Source: Novosphingobium jiangmenense (lineage in GTDB: Bacteria > Pseudomonadota > Alphaproteobacteria > Sphingomonadales > Sphingomonadaceae). From it: a stretch of DNA of 64,000 nucleotides. The notes beneath the pieces were generated by a model. It searched no databases and was not told where the DNA came from. It saw only the letters and a list, made by a program, of their open reading frames with translations. Shown here in pieces: positions 17,647 through 27,090 of the stretch (positions are counted from its first letter, which is position 1; every line of letters begins with the position of its first letter). The position numbers were made by a program, and so were the translations under genes. Where the stretch lies: assembly GCF_015694345.1 (NCBI RefSeq), contig NZ_JADQDC010000006.1, forward strand, positions 186,001-250,000, written 5' to 3'.

Positions 17647-18564
17647 GTGATCGAACGCGTTGTTGTTGTTGGTGCCGGTGCGATGGGATGCCTCTTTGCA
17701 GCGCGGCTTGCCCACGCTGGCAGCATGGTAACCGTAGTCGATGTTGACCAAGCGAGGCTCGATCACATTTCTGCCGAGGGAATCCGCCTGCACGACGAGT
17801 TCGGCGAGCGCACCATCCGCGTCGCGGCCAGCACTGCACAAGCGGCTCCGTCGGCAGATCTGGTGCTGCTTTTCACCAAAGCTGTCCACAGCCGTTCCGC
17901 TATCGCCTCGGTCGCACATCTGGCCGATGGTAATGCCTGCGCGCTGACGCTCCAGAACGGGCTGGGTAACGCCGAGGCGTTAGCGGAAGTCTTTGCGCCG
18001 GAGAAAGTTCTGCTCGGCGTCACCGATTGGCCGGCAGACCTTGCACCACCCAATGGCGTTTCGGCGCATGGGACAGGTCACGTCTGGCTCGGCGCCTTGA
18101 ATCCGGCTAGCGCACCCGCAGCCAATGCCGTCGTCGAATTGCTCGATGCTGCACGGATGTCAGCGCAGCATGATACCCAGGTGCTTGAGGCAATATGGGA
18201 AAAGGCTGCGTTCAATGCGGCCTTAAACGCGCTTTCGACGATCTTGAACACGCCCGTTGGCGGACTGGACACGCCCGACGGGCGCCGGATCGCGACTGCG
18301 GTTATCGACGAGACAATCGCAGTCGCCTTGACTCGCAACATCGCGATGAACCGCGAACGGCTCCTGGCCAAGATGGATTTCGCTCTAGCCAATCACAAGG
18401 CGCACAAGCCATCGATGCTGCAGGACAGGCTCGCCGGACGAGCAACCGAAATCGAAGCGATCAATGGCCAGATCGTCCTCGCCGCGCGCGAGGCAGGGAT
18501 CGCTGCTCCTGTGACAGAAACACTCGCAGCACTTGTCAGGATGGGCGAGCCCGGGCGGAACTGA
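17647..18564 (+). CDS. Ketopantoate-reductase-like (PanE/ApbA family) oxidoreductase
   Basis: This encodes about 305 residues from GTG at 17647, which has GGAGGA 4 bases upstream; another GTG at 17635 overlaps that ribosome site. The N-terminal NAD(P) motif is GAGAMGC and the catalytic helix is WEKAAFNAALNALSTI, with the lysine and asparagines conserved in PanE. The C-terminal IEAINGQIV also fits. PanE makes pantoate for CoA synthesis, but many catabolic clusters carry such paralogues that reduce other 2-oxo acids or serve specialised dehydrogenations. Lying 59 bases after a LysR gene in an aromatic 2-oxo-acid cluster, this copy may be of that second kind. Confidence 0.85.
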   Translation: MIERVVVVGAGAMGCLFAARLAHAGSMVTVVDVDQARLDHISAEGIRLHDEFGERTIRVAASTAQAAPSADLVLLFTKAVHSRSAIASVAHLADGNACALTLQNGLGNAEALAEVFAPEKVLLGVTDWPADLAPPNGVSAHGTGHVWLGALNPASAPAANAVVELLDAARMSAQHDTQVLEAIWEKAAFNAALNALSTILNTPVGGLDTPDGRRIATAVIDETIAVALTRNIAMNRERLLAKMDFALANHKAHKPSMLQDRLAGRATEIEAINGQIVLAAREAGIAAPVTETLAALVRMGEPGRN

Positions 18565-18585
18565 TCCGCACCGGGCTCTCCGGCA

Positions 18586-21144
18586 TCAGAACTTCGCGCC
18601 CGCGCGCAGGCCAAACGTCCGCGGCGTGGTCGGCACGATGTAGGGACGCTGGGTGCAGGCACCGCACTGGACGAAGCGGGAAAGCTGGCCGCGCTCGTCG
18701 GTCAGGTTGCGCACGAAGGCTTCGATCGAATAGGTCGACCACTCGCCACCGATGGCGAGATTGACCTGCCCGAAGCCCTCAAGACGTCCCTGTGCGGCGG
18801 CAAAGTCGACGCGCAGGTCCGAGCTTGCCGAGCTCTGGTAGGTCGCGTTGACCTGGCCATAGACCTTGCCCTCGCCCATCGGAACCGTGTAGCGCGCCGT
18901 GCCGCTCATCTTCCACTGCGGCGTGATCGGCAGGCGCGTGCCCGCCGGAGCCTGAAGCGAGTTGTCCGGCCCTGTGCAGGCGAACGTCGGATCGATCGCT
19001 GAGCAGAGGTTGTTGCGGATCTTCGCGTCGGTGTAGGCGCCAGACAGGTTGATGCTCAGGCGGTCAAGCGAGATTGCGGCATCGAGGTCGAAGCCACGGA
19101 TGCGCGCATTCGGCCCGTTGGTAATGATCGTGAAGCTGTTCGGGCCGAGGTAGGAGAACTGGAAGTTCTTCCAGTCCTGCTGGTAGATTGCGCCGTTAAG
19201 GCGCAGCAGACCATTGGCCCAGGTCGATTTGAAGCCGATCTCGTAGTTGGTTAGGTAATCGGGCTGATAGGCACCGAAGTCACCACGACGATTGATGCCG
19301 CCCGGACGGAAACCGCGGGACACAGTCGCATAAGCCAGCAAATCGCTGTTCGGCTTCCAGGTGGCGTTGAAGCGATAAGTCCCGCCGGAACCGTTCGCCT
19401 TCACCGGCTTCACCTGACCGTTGATCACTCGGCCGAGGTTGTTGCAGGGGCTCCCGGCGACGACGGGGGGAAGCAGCGTGCCGGAACCAGTCCGTTGCCA
19501 ATCGCCATTGTCGTCCTTGGTATAGAGGCGTTGACCGTTGGTCGTGAAGCAACTGCCGACGCCGGTACCGAAGCTCCCTGCACCGTTGTACGGCGAGTCC
19601 GTGAAGTCGTTTCCGGGGTTGCGGCCGAAACCGAAGAAACCGACCAGCGAGTTGTCATAGATGAACGCACGGCCACCGGCTGTCAGCGTCACCGTCGGCG
19701 AAACGTCAAGGCTGAACTCGCCGAACATGGCGTAGTCCTTGTCGACCCGCTTCTGCTGCGTCAGCCACAGGGTGCCGGGGAAGCCATTGACTGAAACCAG
19801 CGGCCCCAGGTTTTTGATCTTGTAGTCCTGATGGATCAGGTTCGACTGATACTGGTAGAACACGCCGCCGACGAAGCGGAAGGCTTCTGTCGAAGGCGAA
19901 GCAACGCGGAACTCTTGGCTCAGCTTCTTGAAGTGGTCCGTGCCGATCACGTTCTGGCGCGGATCGATCGTGTTGCCCAAGGAATCCTGATAATAGAAGT
20001 AGTTGGCGAGCCCACCAACCGACTCATAGAGCGAATCGTAGGCCTCGGAGTAGTCGGTGTAATCGCTCGACTGGTAGGTCTTGCGATCGAGGTACGCACC
20101 GGCATAAGTCGCGTCCCAGCTGCCCAGCTTGCCCTCGATGGTCAGCGCGGCCTGCCAGAACTTGTCGTTGCGCGATTCCGGGAAGAAGTGCTGGACCTGC
20201 AGGTCGCCAACCGACGGATCGTAGCCGTAGGAACCACGGCTTTTGGTTTCCTGGAACATAAACTGGGGCGTGACCGTCCAGTTCTCGTCCAGGTCGACCT
20301 TCAGCGCTGCTCGGCCGCCGTAGATGTCAGTGTAGTTGTAGTCCTTCTTGACGAAGGCAGCGTTGTTGACGCTGATGCCGTCCTTGATGCAGCCGTTGAT
20401 ATCGCCCGCGCTGTCAAAAGTCGGCGTGCCGCAGAAGGTGCGCGTGCCGGCGACGTTGTCGATGAAACCTGCGTCGCGCTGATACCATCCGACAACGCGC
20501 AGCGCGGCATTGGACGATAGCGGAGCATTGATCATGCCTTCCAGCTTGTAGCCCTGCCCGCCCTTGCTGACGGTGTTCACCTCGCCATCGACGCTGCCAT
20601 AGAAGCCGTTGGTATCCGGCTTGTTGGTGATGATGCGGATCGTGCCGGCTTCGGACGAAGCGCCGTAGAGCGTGCCCTGCGGACCGGAAAGACTCTCGAT
20701 GCGGGCAATGTCGTAGACGTGGACGTCAAGGTTGCCGCCGATCGTCGTGACCGGCTGTTCGTCAAGATAGACGCCGACCGAAGGCAGCGAGCCGGAGTGG
20801 TTGCCGTCACCGCCCGAAGCCACGCCGCGCATGTAGACCACATTCGTGCCCGGCGTGCCGCCCAGTGCCTGGAACGTCACCGAGGGCAGCTGCTGCGCAT
20901 AATCGGTAAAATTCGCAACGCCGAGCTGCTCGAGCTTCTGCGTGCCGAGTGCCTGGATCGAGATCGGCACGTTCTGGAGATTCTCGCTACGCTTCTGCGC
21001 GGTCACGATGATCACGTTGGGATCGGAATTCTCGGCCTCTGTCTGCGCTTGCTGCGCCAGAGCCGGCATGCTGATCGCCGTTCCTGCCAGCATCAGAAGC
21101 CGTGCCAGTTGCGTGCGACGATTGGTCTTCAAATTCCCGCGCAT
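18586..21144 (-). CDS. TonB-dependent outer-membrane receptor
   Basis: This encodes about 852 residues from ATG at 21144, with GAGGG about 11 bases upstream. A signal peptide ends ISMPALAQ, followed by the TonB-box-like VIIVTAQKR, a plug with YMRGV and ESLSGPQGTLYGASSEAGT, and a barrel ending RTFGLRAGAKF. The usual LRGPQGTLYG reads LSGPQGTLYG here. It is preceded on the same strand by a TPR-sulfotransferase gene, 128 bases upstream, a pairing common near sphingomonad receptors. The ligand is not known. Confidence 0.9.
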   Translation of the reverse strand: MRGNLKTNRRTQLARLLMLAGTAISMPALAQQAQTEAENSDPNVIIVTAQKRSENLQNVPISIQALGTQKLEQLGVANFTDYAQQLPSVTFQALGGTPGTNVVYMRGVASGGDGNHSGSLPSVGVYLDEQPVTTIGGNLDVHVYDIARIESLSGPQGTLYGASSEAGTIRIITNKPDTNGFYGSVDGEVNTVSKGGQGYKLEGMINAPLSSNAALRVVGWYQRDAGFIDNVAGTRTFCGTPTFDSAGDINGCIKDGISVNNAAFVKKDYNYTDIYGGRAALKVDLDENWTVTPQFMFQETKSRGSYGYDPSVGDLQVQHFFPESRNDKFWQAALTIEGKLGSWDATYAGAYLDRKTYQSSDYTDYSEAYDSLYESVGGLANYFYYQDSLGNTIDPRQNVIGTDHFKKLSQEFRVASPSTEAFRFVGGVFYQYQSNLIHQDYKIKNLGPLVSVNGFPGTLWLTQQKRVDKDYAMFGEFSLDVSPTVTLTAGGRAFIYDNSLVGFFGFGRNPGNDFTDSPYNGAGSFGTGVGSCFTTNGQRLYTKDDNGDWQRTGSGTLLPPVVAGSPCNNLGRVINGQVKPVKANGSGGTYRFNATWKPNSDLLAYATVSRGFRPGGINRRGDFGAYQPDYLTNYEIGFKSTWANGLLRLNGAIYQQDWKNFQFSYLGPNSFTIITNGPNARIRGFDLDAAISLDRLSINLSGAYTDAKIRNNLCSAIDPTFACTGPDNSLQAPAGTRLPITPQWKMSGTARYTVPMGEGKVYGQVNATYQSSASSDLRVDFAAAQGRLEGFGQVNLAIGGEWSTYSIEAFVRNLTDERGQLSRFVQCGACTQRPYIVPTTPRTFGLRAGAKF

Positions 21145-21272
21145 ACAGAATGTACCCTCATGTTTCTGTTTTGCGTACGAATGCTGCTCTGCGGCATGCC
21201 CTATCGTCAAGCATGAGGGTGCGGGAAACGTTTGTTAAGTCTGGACCGTGGCTAATTTACAACGATGTTGGT

Positions 21273-22901
21273 TCAGAATCTGGACGGCGGTTCTGGATAC
21301 GATTCCAGCACCTCGCCCAGCGCGGCCTTGAGCGGATCGAGCCAAGGCTCGAACGGCTTCCATGCCTCGGTCCCTTCGCGGAAGATCGGGCGGCGGACCT
21401 GCTCGGAACTCGCCGTACGCACCGCGCGCTCGGTTTCGTGAAAGGCCAGGCAGGCAGGCTCGAAAGGCAGACCGCAATGCGCCAGCAGCGCGCGGACTTC
21501 GGCTTCGGTGTCATCCACCATGCGCTCGTAGATCACGCGGTGGACCAGCCCGGGCATGACCCGGTCATAATGCGCCATGGCCCTCACGTAGTCCCGGTAA
21601 TACCGCCCCATGTCGTCGAGCGAATAGCTGAATCCCTGCCCCCGCGCGAAGTGCTGCTTGAAATTGGAAAAGCAGCAGGCAAGCGGATGGCGCCGTGCGT
21701 CAACGATCTTTGCGTTCGGCAGGATCAGCCGGATGAAGGGCACGTGGAGCCAGTTGTTCGGCATCTTGTCGATGAACAAGGGTCGCGAAGTGTGGCGCTG
21801 CACGCGGGTGCGCGCGAGATAAGCTTCGCCCAATTTGCGCAGTTCGCCATTGGGCAGATCGCCCAGCCCAGCAGGATAGCCTTCCACCTGCCGTGCCAGA
21901 AAGCCGATATCGGAAAGTTCGCTGGTCCCTTCGACTTGCGAATGGCTGGCGAGGATCTGCTCGACCAGCGTCGATCCGGCGCGGGGCATGCCGAGTACGA
22001 AGATCGGATCCGGTGCCTCGCACCCCTGCCCCGCCAGCCTGGCCATCAGCGCAGGAGTGAACGTGGCGATCGCCGCGTCCACGCTCTCGGTAGTATCCTG
22101 TGCCTGATAGGGCATTCGGCGGCGGCGCAGTTCGTTGCCAGCCGCATAGTGCCCGAACGACGCCTCCGCCTCGCCCCGGTCCTCGAACGCCTTGCCGAGC
22201 GAGAAGTCGAGATGCCAGCGATCTTCCGGAGTCAGGTCGTCGCCTGCCAGCGCAGCTTGCATGGCGGCGATGTCTTCGTCGGAGAACTTCACCGTCTTGA
22301 GATTTGCCAGACTCCACCACGCCTCGCCCAGCACCGGCAGCAATTCGATAGCCTTGCGGTAGGCCGCCACGCCTTCCGACTGGCGCCCTACGGTCTTGAG
22401 CATGTGTCCATAGCTCATCCACACGCGCGGCTGGTTCGGCGCTTGTCGCAGCACCTGCTCGTACAGCGCCAGAGCCTCGTCGAACTCGCCGATGCGGCCA
22501 TAGGCAGCGGCCTGAAGGTTGGCGTGCCCGGCATTGTCGGGATCGTCCGCGGTGACTCTCGCCAGCTCCTCGAGAGCTTCAGGCGCGCGGTTTGTGCGAT
22601 AGAGTACGAGCGCGAGATTGGCCCGCGCTGCCGTGAACTGCGGAGCGAGTTCGATGGCCCGGCGGAGCAGGTTCTCGGCATCCTGATAGCGTCCGATACG
22701 CCCCGCCAGTTCGGCGAAGAGGCGAATCACGCGCACGTCGAACGGGTCTTCTTTCAGCAGCGAGCGCAGCAGCGGTTCCGCCGTCGGCAGGTCATTCTCG
22801 TTCATCGCCAGAGCCGCGCGCACCAGGCGTGGATCATAGGCCGGGAGAGCAACCGGAGGAACGGACGTGGTTACGTTGGTCATCGTCGGCATCACAAACA
22901 T
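21273..22901 (-). CDS. TPR-repeat sulfotransferase
   Basis: This is a 542-residue fusion. Residues about 20-230 are tetratricopeptide repeats (for example ENLLRRAIELAPQFTAARANLALVLY). Residues about 295-520 are a sulfotransferase domain with the PAPS 5'-phosphosulfate loop PIFVLGMPRAGSTLVEQIL. The 3'-phosphate region is less clear. Such proteins transfer sulfate from PAPS to an unidentified acceptor; some tyrosine-sulfating enzymes share this layout. The gene precedes a TonB receptor on the same strand and is divergent from a permease with only about 64 bases between. ATGs at 22892 and 22883 are alternative starts. Confidence 0.86.
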   Translation of the reverse strand: MFVMPTMTNVTTSVPPVALPAYDPRLVRAALAMNENDLPTAEPLLRSLLKEDPFDVRVIRLFAELAGRIGRYQDAENLLRRAIELAPQFTAARANLALVLYRTNRAPEALEELARVTADDPDNAGHANLQAAAYGRIGEFDEALALYEQVLRQAPNQPRVWMSYGHMLKTVGRQSEGVAAYRKAIELLPVLGEAWWSLANLKTVKFSDEDIAAMQAALAGDDLTPEDRWHLDFSLGKAFEDRGEAEASFGHYAAGNELRRRRMPYQAQDTTESVDAAIATFTPALMARLAGQGCEAPDPIFVLGMPRAGSTLVEQILASHSQVEGTSELSDIGFLARQVEGYPAGLGDLPNGELRKLGEAYLARTRVQRHTSRPLFIDKMPNNWLHVPFIRLILPNAKIVDARRHPLACCFSNFKQHFARGQGFSYSLDDMGRYYRDYVRAMAHYDRVMPGLVHRVIYERMVDDTEAEVRALLAHCGLPFEPACLAFHETERAVRTASSEQVRRPIFREGTEAWKPFEPWLDPLKAALGEVLESYPEPPSRF

Positions 22902-22965
22902 GGTGACGCCTCGCGATCAAGCGTTAGTCTCCGCCGAGACCAAAATCCAGGGGACCACACTGCAA

Positions 22966-24267
22966 ATGACCGGAGCGCGCAAGCTGGGCTTCTGGATGAC
23001 CCTCGCCCTGGTCGTCGGCAACATGATCGGCTCGGGGATTTACATCCTCCCCGCCACGCTCGCGCCGCTGGGATACAACCAGTTGATCGGCTGGGCCGTG
23101 ACGCTGGGCGGGGCACTATGCCTGGCATTCACTTTCGCCCGCCTCGGTGCGCGGCTACCGCTCGCGGGCGGCCCCTATGCCTATGCGCAGGCGGCGTTCG
23201 GACCGGTGGGAGGCTTCATCACGGCCTGGTCGTACTGGACGATGGTCTGGGCGGGCAATGGCGCTGTTGCCGTCGCGGTCGTCTCCAATCTCAGCCTGAT
23301 CTTCCCGTTGATGGGCCGCATTCCCGGATTGCCCGCAGTGCTCTCGGTCGGCTGCGTGTGGCTGCTGACCGCAGTAAACATCCGTGGCGTCCGCGCGGCG
23401 GGGGACGTTTCGGTCGTGACCACCGCTCTCAAGCTGGTCCCTCTGGTGGGTCTCATCGGCCTGACGCTGTGGCTGTTAATGACCGGGGCACCCCACGCCG
23501 TACAACCTGCGGTGCCGTTATCCGGCTCGGTTGTGGCAACAGCGGCGGGCCTCACCTTCTGGGGCTTCCTCGGCCTCGAGTCCGCAACTGTCCCTGCCGA
23601 CAAGGTGGACAACGCAGCGACAATCGTGCCGCGCGCCACGCTGATCGGCGTCGCCCTCACTGGGTTCGTCTACATCGGCATTTCAACCGCTTTTGCGCTC
23701 TATATGCCGATGCAGACCGCCGCCGCCTCACCTGCGCCAGTGGCCGATTTCCTAGCGCGGTTCTTCGGCTCCGGCGTTGGTCAGGTCGTCGCGGTATTCG
23801 CGGCGATCAGCGCGTTCGGCACGCTCAACGGCTTCATCCTGCTGCAAGGCGAAGTGCCGTGGGCGATGGCCAAAGGCGGCGTCTTCCCGCGCTGGTTCGC
23901 CGCAGAAGGTCCGCGCGGAACCCCCGTGCGCTCGCACATTGTCTCGAGCATCCTGCTCAGCATCGTGACGCTGCTGAACTTCGGACGCGGCATGGGCGAT
24001 CTGTTCGCGTTCATCGCCTCGGTCAGCCTCGCCGCCGGGATGCTGTCCTACTTCCTCGCGATGCTCGCCGCCGTGCGCCTGCTGCCGACCGAGCGCCTGC
24101 TTGTCGTGGCGGCACTCGTCGGTGCGGGCTTCATCGGCTGGGCGGCGTGGGGCCTCGGGGTCGAGGCCCTTGCCTATGGCGCGGGCTTCATCGCGCTTGG
24201 CCTGCCGGTCTACCTGTGGATCAGGCGCGATGCAGCAGTTTCCACAGGACCGAACGATCGCGAATGA
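22966..24267 (+). CDS. Amino-acid permease (APC superfamily)
   Basis: This encodes about 433 residues from ATG at 22966, which starts just before the first membrane helix. About twelve hydrophobic segments are visible. The helix-1 signature GNMIGSGIYILPATLAP is the APC unwound substrate-binding element. It should import an amino acid or amine across the inner membrane. Its last 47 bases overlap the end of the convergent oxidoreductase gene. Its substrate is unknown; it may pair with the oxidoreductase next door. Confidence 0.88.
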   Translation: MTGARKLGFWMTLALVVGNMIGSGIYILPATLAPLGYNQLIGWAVTLGGALCLAFTFARLGARLPLAGGPYAYAQAAFGPVGGFITAWSYWTMVWAGNGAVAVAVVSNLSLIFPLMGRIPGLPAVLSVGCVWLLTAVNIRGVRAAGDVSVVTTALKLVPLVGLIGLTLWLLMTGAPHAVQPAVPLSGSVVATAAGLTFWGFLGLESATVPADKVDNAATIVPRATLIGVALTGFVYIGISTAFALYMPMQTAAASPAPVADFLARFFGSGVGQVVAVFAAISAFGTLNGFILLQGEVPWAMAKGGVFPRWFAAEGPRGTPVRSHIVSSILLSIVTLLNFGRGMGDLFAFIASVSLAAGMLSYFLAMLAAVRLLPTERLLVVAALVGAGFIGWAAWGLGVEALAYGAGFIALGLPVYLWIRRDAAVSTGPNDRE

Positions 24268-25822
24268 TCTCATGCGCAGCGTTGTGGCCGGGAGCGCCGG
24301 TCACACCGCCGCCTGGGTGGGTGCCCGAACCGCACATGTAGAGGCCTTTGATCGGCGAACGATAGTCGCCATGGCCGAGCACAGGACGCGCTGCCCAGAG
24401 CTGGTCCAGCCCCATCGTGCCGTGGAAGATGTCCCCCCCGATCAGGCCGAACTTGCGCTCGAGATCGAGCGGCGAGTGGATCTGTCGCGCAATTACAGCA
24501 CCCTTGAAGTTGGGTGCGTGCTCGGTGACGGTGTCGATGATCAGGTCCGCCACCTCCTCGCGGTGTGCGTCCCAATCGATTTTCGGATCGAACTGCTGGC
24601 AGAACAGGCTCGCGACGTGCTGGCCCGGAGGGGCAAGGCTGTCGTCCACCGTGCTCGGGATCTTGATCTCGACGATCGGCTTCTTCGACCAGCCGTGCTG
24701 CTGCGCGTCGATGAAGGCCTGGTCCATGTAGTCCATACCCGGCGCGATGATGATCCCGGCGGTATGGTGCTCGGCCTGCTCCTTGCCCGGCAGCACCGTG
24801 AAGTCCGGCAGCTCGGAGAGCGCCACGTTCATGCGGAAGGTGCCTGAACCGGTCTTGTAGCTCTTCATCCGCCGGTTGAAGTCCTCGTCGAGGTCGGACG
24901 AGTCCACGAGTTGACGGTAAAGCAATGCCGGCCCCACGTTCGCAGCAATGATCGGCGCGTACAGTTCCTCGCCACCCTCAAGCTTGACGCCCGCCGCCTT
25001 GCCGTTGTTCACAAGCACCTTTGAAACCGGCGCCTCAAGGCTGATTTCCACGCCCGCGTCGGCGCAGGCCCTGGCCATCGCCTGCGTGATCGCGCCCATG
25101 CCACCAACGGAATGGCCCCACGCGCCAAGCTTGCCGTTCACCTCGCCGAACACGTGGTGCAGCAGTACGTAGGCCGAGCCCGGCGTCGAAACGCCGGCAT
25201 AGTTGCCCACCACCGCGTCGAAGGCGAAGGCCGACTTCACGTGATCGTCCTCGAACCAGCCGTCGAGGAAATCGCGGGCTGACTTGGTGAAAATGTCGAG
25301 CAGGTCACGCTGCGTGGCGACATCGAGCTTGGCGATGGGCCAACCCTGCATCGCCGCCGATTTCAGCGCCGCCAATCCGCCGCCGACATTGGGCGGCGTC
25401 TGCAGCGAGATGTCGCGCAGCACGTTGGCGACCTTCTCGAGGGCCGCGTCGTACTTGGGATAGGCCTCGGCGTCCTTCTTCGAGAACCGGGCGAACTCGG
25501 TCTCGGTGCGCCCCTCACCGCCGCCCAGCTTGAGATAGGTGTCGGGGAACGGGAAGAAGTTGCTGATCGTCCGCTCGATCACGCGATAGCCGTAATCGTG
25601 CAGCTTCATGTCCGCGATCACCTTGGGGCGCAGCAGGCTGACGGTGTAGCTCGCGGTCGAATTGCGGAAGCCGGGGTGAAACTCCTCGGTCACCGCAGCA
25701 CCGCCAACGATGTCGCGGCGTTCAAGCACGCGCACCTTCATGCCTGCCTTGGCGAGATAGAAGGCGCAGACGAGGCCATTGTGGCCGCCGCCGATGATCA
25801 GAGCGTCATAACGGTTGGACAT
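24221..25822 (-). CDS. FAD-dependent oxidoreductase of the PYROXD2/phytoene-desaturase type
   Basis: This encodes about 533 residues from ATG at 25822 (GGGGAG 7 bases upstream). The N-terminal FAD-binding motif IIGGGHNGLVCAFYLAKAGMK is followed by an ERR acidic end, and the C-terminal MCGSGTHPGGGVTGAPGHNAA is the usual second FAD contact of carotenoid-desaturase-like enzymes. Together these place it in the COG1233 / PYROXD2 group rather than true carotenoid enzymes. It is 25 bases from the Rieske oxygenase on the same strand, so the two probably act on the same compound. Confidence 0.86.
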   Translation of the reverse strand: MSNRYDALIIGGGHNGLVCAFYLAKAGMKVRVLERRDIVGGAAVTEEFHPGFRNSTASYTVSLLRPKVIADMKLHDYGYRVIERTISNFFPFPDTYLKLGGGEGRTETEFARFSKKDAEAYPKYDAALEKVANVLRDISLQTPPNVGGGLAALKSAAMQGWPIAKLDVATQRDLLDIFTKSARDFLDGWFEDDHVKSAFAFDAVVGNYAGVSTPGSAYVLLHHVFGEVNGKLGAWGHSVGGMGAITQAMARACADAGVEISLEAPVSKVLVNNGKAAGVKLEGGEELYAPIIAANVGPALLYRQLVDSSDLDEDFNRRMKSYKTGSGTFRMNVALSELPDFTVLPGKEQAEHHTAGIIIAPGMDYMDQAFIDAQQHGWSKKPIVEIKIPSTVDDSLAPPGQHVASLFCQQFDPKIDWDAHREEVADLIIDTVTEHAPNFKGAVIARQIHSPLDLERKFGLIGGDIFHGTMGLDQLWAARPVLGHGDYRSPIKGLYMCGSGTHPGGGVTGAPGHNAAHEIIRDRSVLWKLLHRA

Positions 25823-25847
25823 GTGGTAACTCCCCGGAATTTCTTGA

Positions 25848-27029
25848 TTACTTCTTAGACCAACCGGCCGGCGGCGCCTTGTGCAGGCGTGCTTCGGGCG
25901 TGATCGCGCGGATCTTGCGGGCGAAGCTGCGTAGGCAAACCTCGCTCTTGCCGATTGGCCCGGCGCCATAGGTCTGCGAGGCCATGCCTTGCTGGATGCG
26001 CTCAATCAGCCAGGTGTCTTCCTTGTTGACGACACGGTTGATGCGCCAGTTGGCGTATCGGGCCAGTTTCATCTCCCGACGCCCATCCGGCAGCGCGTAG
26101 CACATCTCGCGCAGGACCGACGTCGTCGGCGTCAGCGGAATCCACTGCATGAAGTCGATCTGGTCGGCATAGATATCGAACGCGATGTTCGGCCAGAGCT
26201 TGTAATAGAGCCAGCGGCGCTGCGATTCCTGCGACAGGTGCGGCACCTCCGGCAGATGCGCCTGGTAAAAGCGCTCCCAGAAATTGGCGGAAGGCTTGTC
26301 GACAAGATCGCCTTTCATGCGGTCCGCCCAGCCGTGGTCCGATATCTCGTAGGACTTTCCAAAAATGCGCGTCAGGCCATCATGCGCGACCGGGATGTGC
26401 AGATTGTCGGAGTAGTTGTCGCCAACGTTCTTCCAGTTCACCTGCCGCTCGCGCAGGCGCACGTCGCCAATGCGGCGCATGTCCTCGAAGCGATAGGGGG
26501 CGACCTCCTCCTCAAAGGGCGCCATCATTTCCGCAACGCTGGGGAAGCCGCCATCGACCAGACGCACGAACACGAAGCCCCGCCAGATCTCGAGATCGAC
26601 AGCCGCGAGGCCGTTCTCTTCCAACTTCAGCGCCGGATAATCGGATTTCATCGGCACGCCGGAAAGCCGTCCATCCGGCTCGAAAGTCCAGGCATGGTAA
26701 GGGCAGACCAGCTTTTTCGCGCAACCAACCGGCCCCTCGACCAGACGCATCGCACGGTGGCGGCAAACGTTGGTGAAGGAGCGGATCACGCCGTCATCGC
26801 CCCGGATCGCGATGACGCTTTCGTTCAGGTAATCGAGCGTGCGGTACTCGCCAGCGGTCACAATATCGCTTTCATGGCAGACGATCTGCCACGAGGGCCT
26901 GATCACCCGCTCCATCTCCACCGCGAAGTATTCGGGATCGGTGTAGAGCCAGCCCGGCAGGCTCCAGTCCGCATCCGGATCAACCTCGTCCGATGAAATG
27001 TGGCGGAATGCGCCGGAAAGATCGCCCAT
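25848..27029 (-). CDS. Rieske-type aromatic-ring-hydroxylating oxygenase, alpha subunit
   Basis: This encodes about 393 residues from ATG at 27029; the longer frame overlaps the divergent operator region. The [2Fe-2S] ligands are C89-R-H91 and C109-PY-H112. The iron site lies in NVGDNYSDNLHIPVAHDGL, with the expected Asp and His residues. It lacks a beta-subunit partner, so it resembles stand-alone demethylase or monooxygenase types as much as dioxygenases. No reductase is adjacent. Divergent from a TetR gene, with a perfect inverted repeat in the 61-base gap. The Shine-Dalgarno is weak. Confidence 0.88.
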   Translation of the reverse strand: MGDLSGAFRHISSDEVDPDADWSLPGWLYTDPEYFAVEMERVIRPSWQIVCHESDIVTAGEYRTLDYLNESVIAIRGDDGVIRSFTNVCRHRAMRLVEGPVGCAKKLVCPYHAWTFEPDGRLSGVPMKSDYPALKLEENGLAAVDLEIWRGFVFVRLVDGGFPSVAEMMAPFEEEVAPYRFEDMRRIGDVRLRERQVNWKNVGDNYSDNLHIPVAHDGLTRIFGKSYEISDHGWADRMKGDLVDKPSANFWERFYQAHLPEVPHLSQESQRRWLYYKLWPNIAFDIYADQIDFMQWIPLTPTTSVLREMCYALPDGRREMKLARYANWRINRVVNKEDTWLIERIQQGMASQTYGAGPIGKSEVCLRSFARKIRAITPEARLHKAPPAGWSKK

Positions 27030-27051
27030 GTGCCCGAATCCAGATTTGCTT

Positions 27052-27087
27052 GTTGAACAATCGTACAACAACGGGCAGATTGTTCAA
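27052..27087. promoter_or_regulatory. Palindromic operator between Rieske oxygenase and TetR genes
   Basis: TTGAACAATC (27053-27062) is repeated in perfect inversion as GATTGTTCAA (27078-27087). The left half is also part of an 18-base near-palindrome at 27052-27069 (GTTG...CAAC, 14 of 18 symmetric). The gap is only 61 bases, so one repressor could control both genes. This architecture is usual for TetR proteins that regulate themselves and a divergent enzyme. Confidence 0.7.
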
Positions 27088-27090
27088 GCC

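Noticed and set aside
21102..24341. A 1079-codon plus-strand frame
   Set aside because: It runs antisense to the sulfotransferase and then out of frame through the permease; both of those have clear family motifs and this has none.
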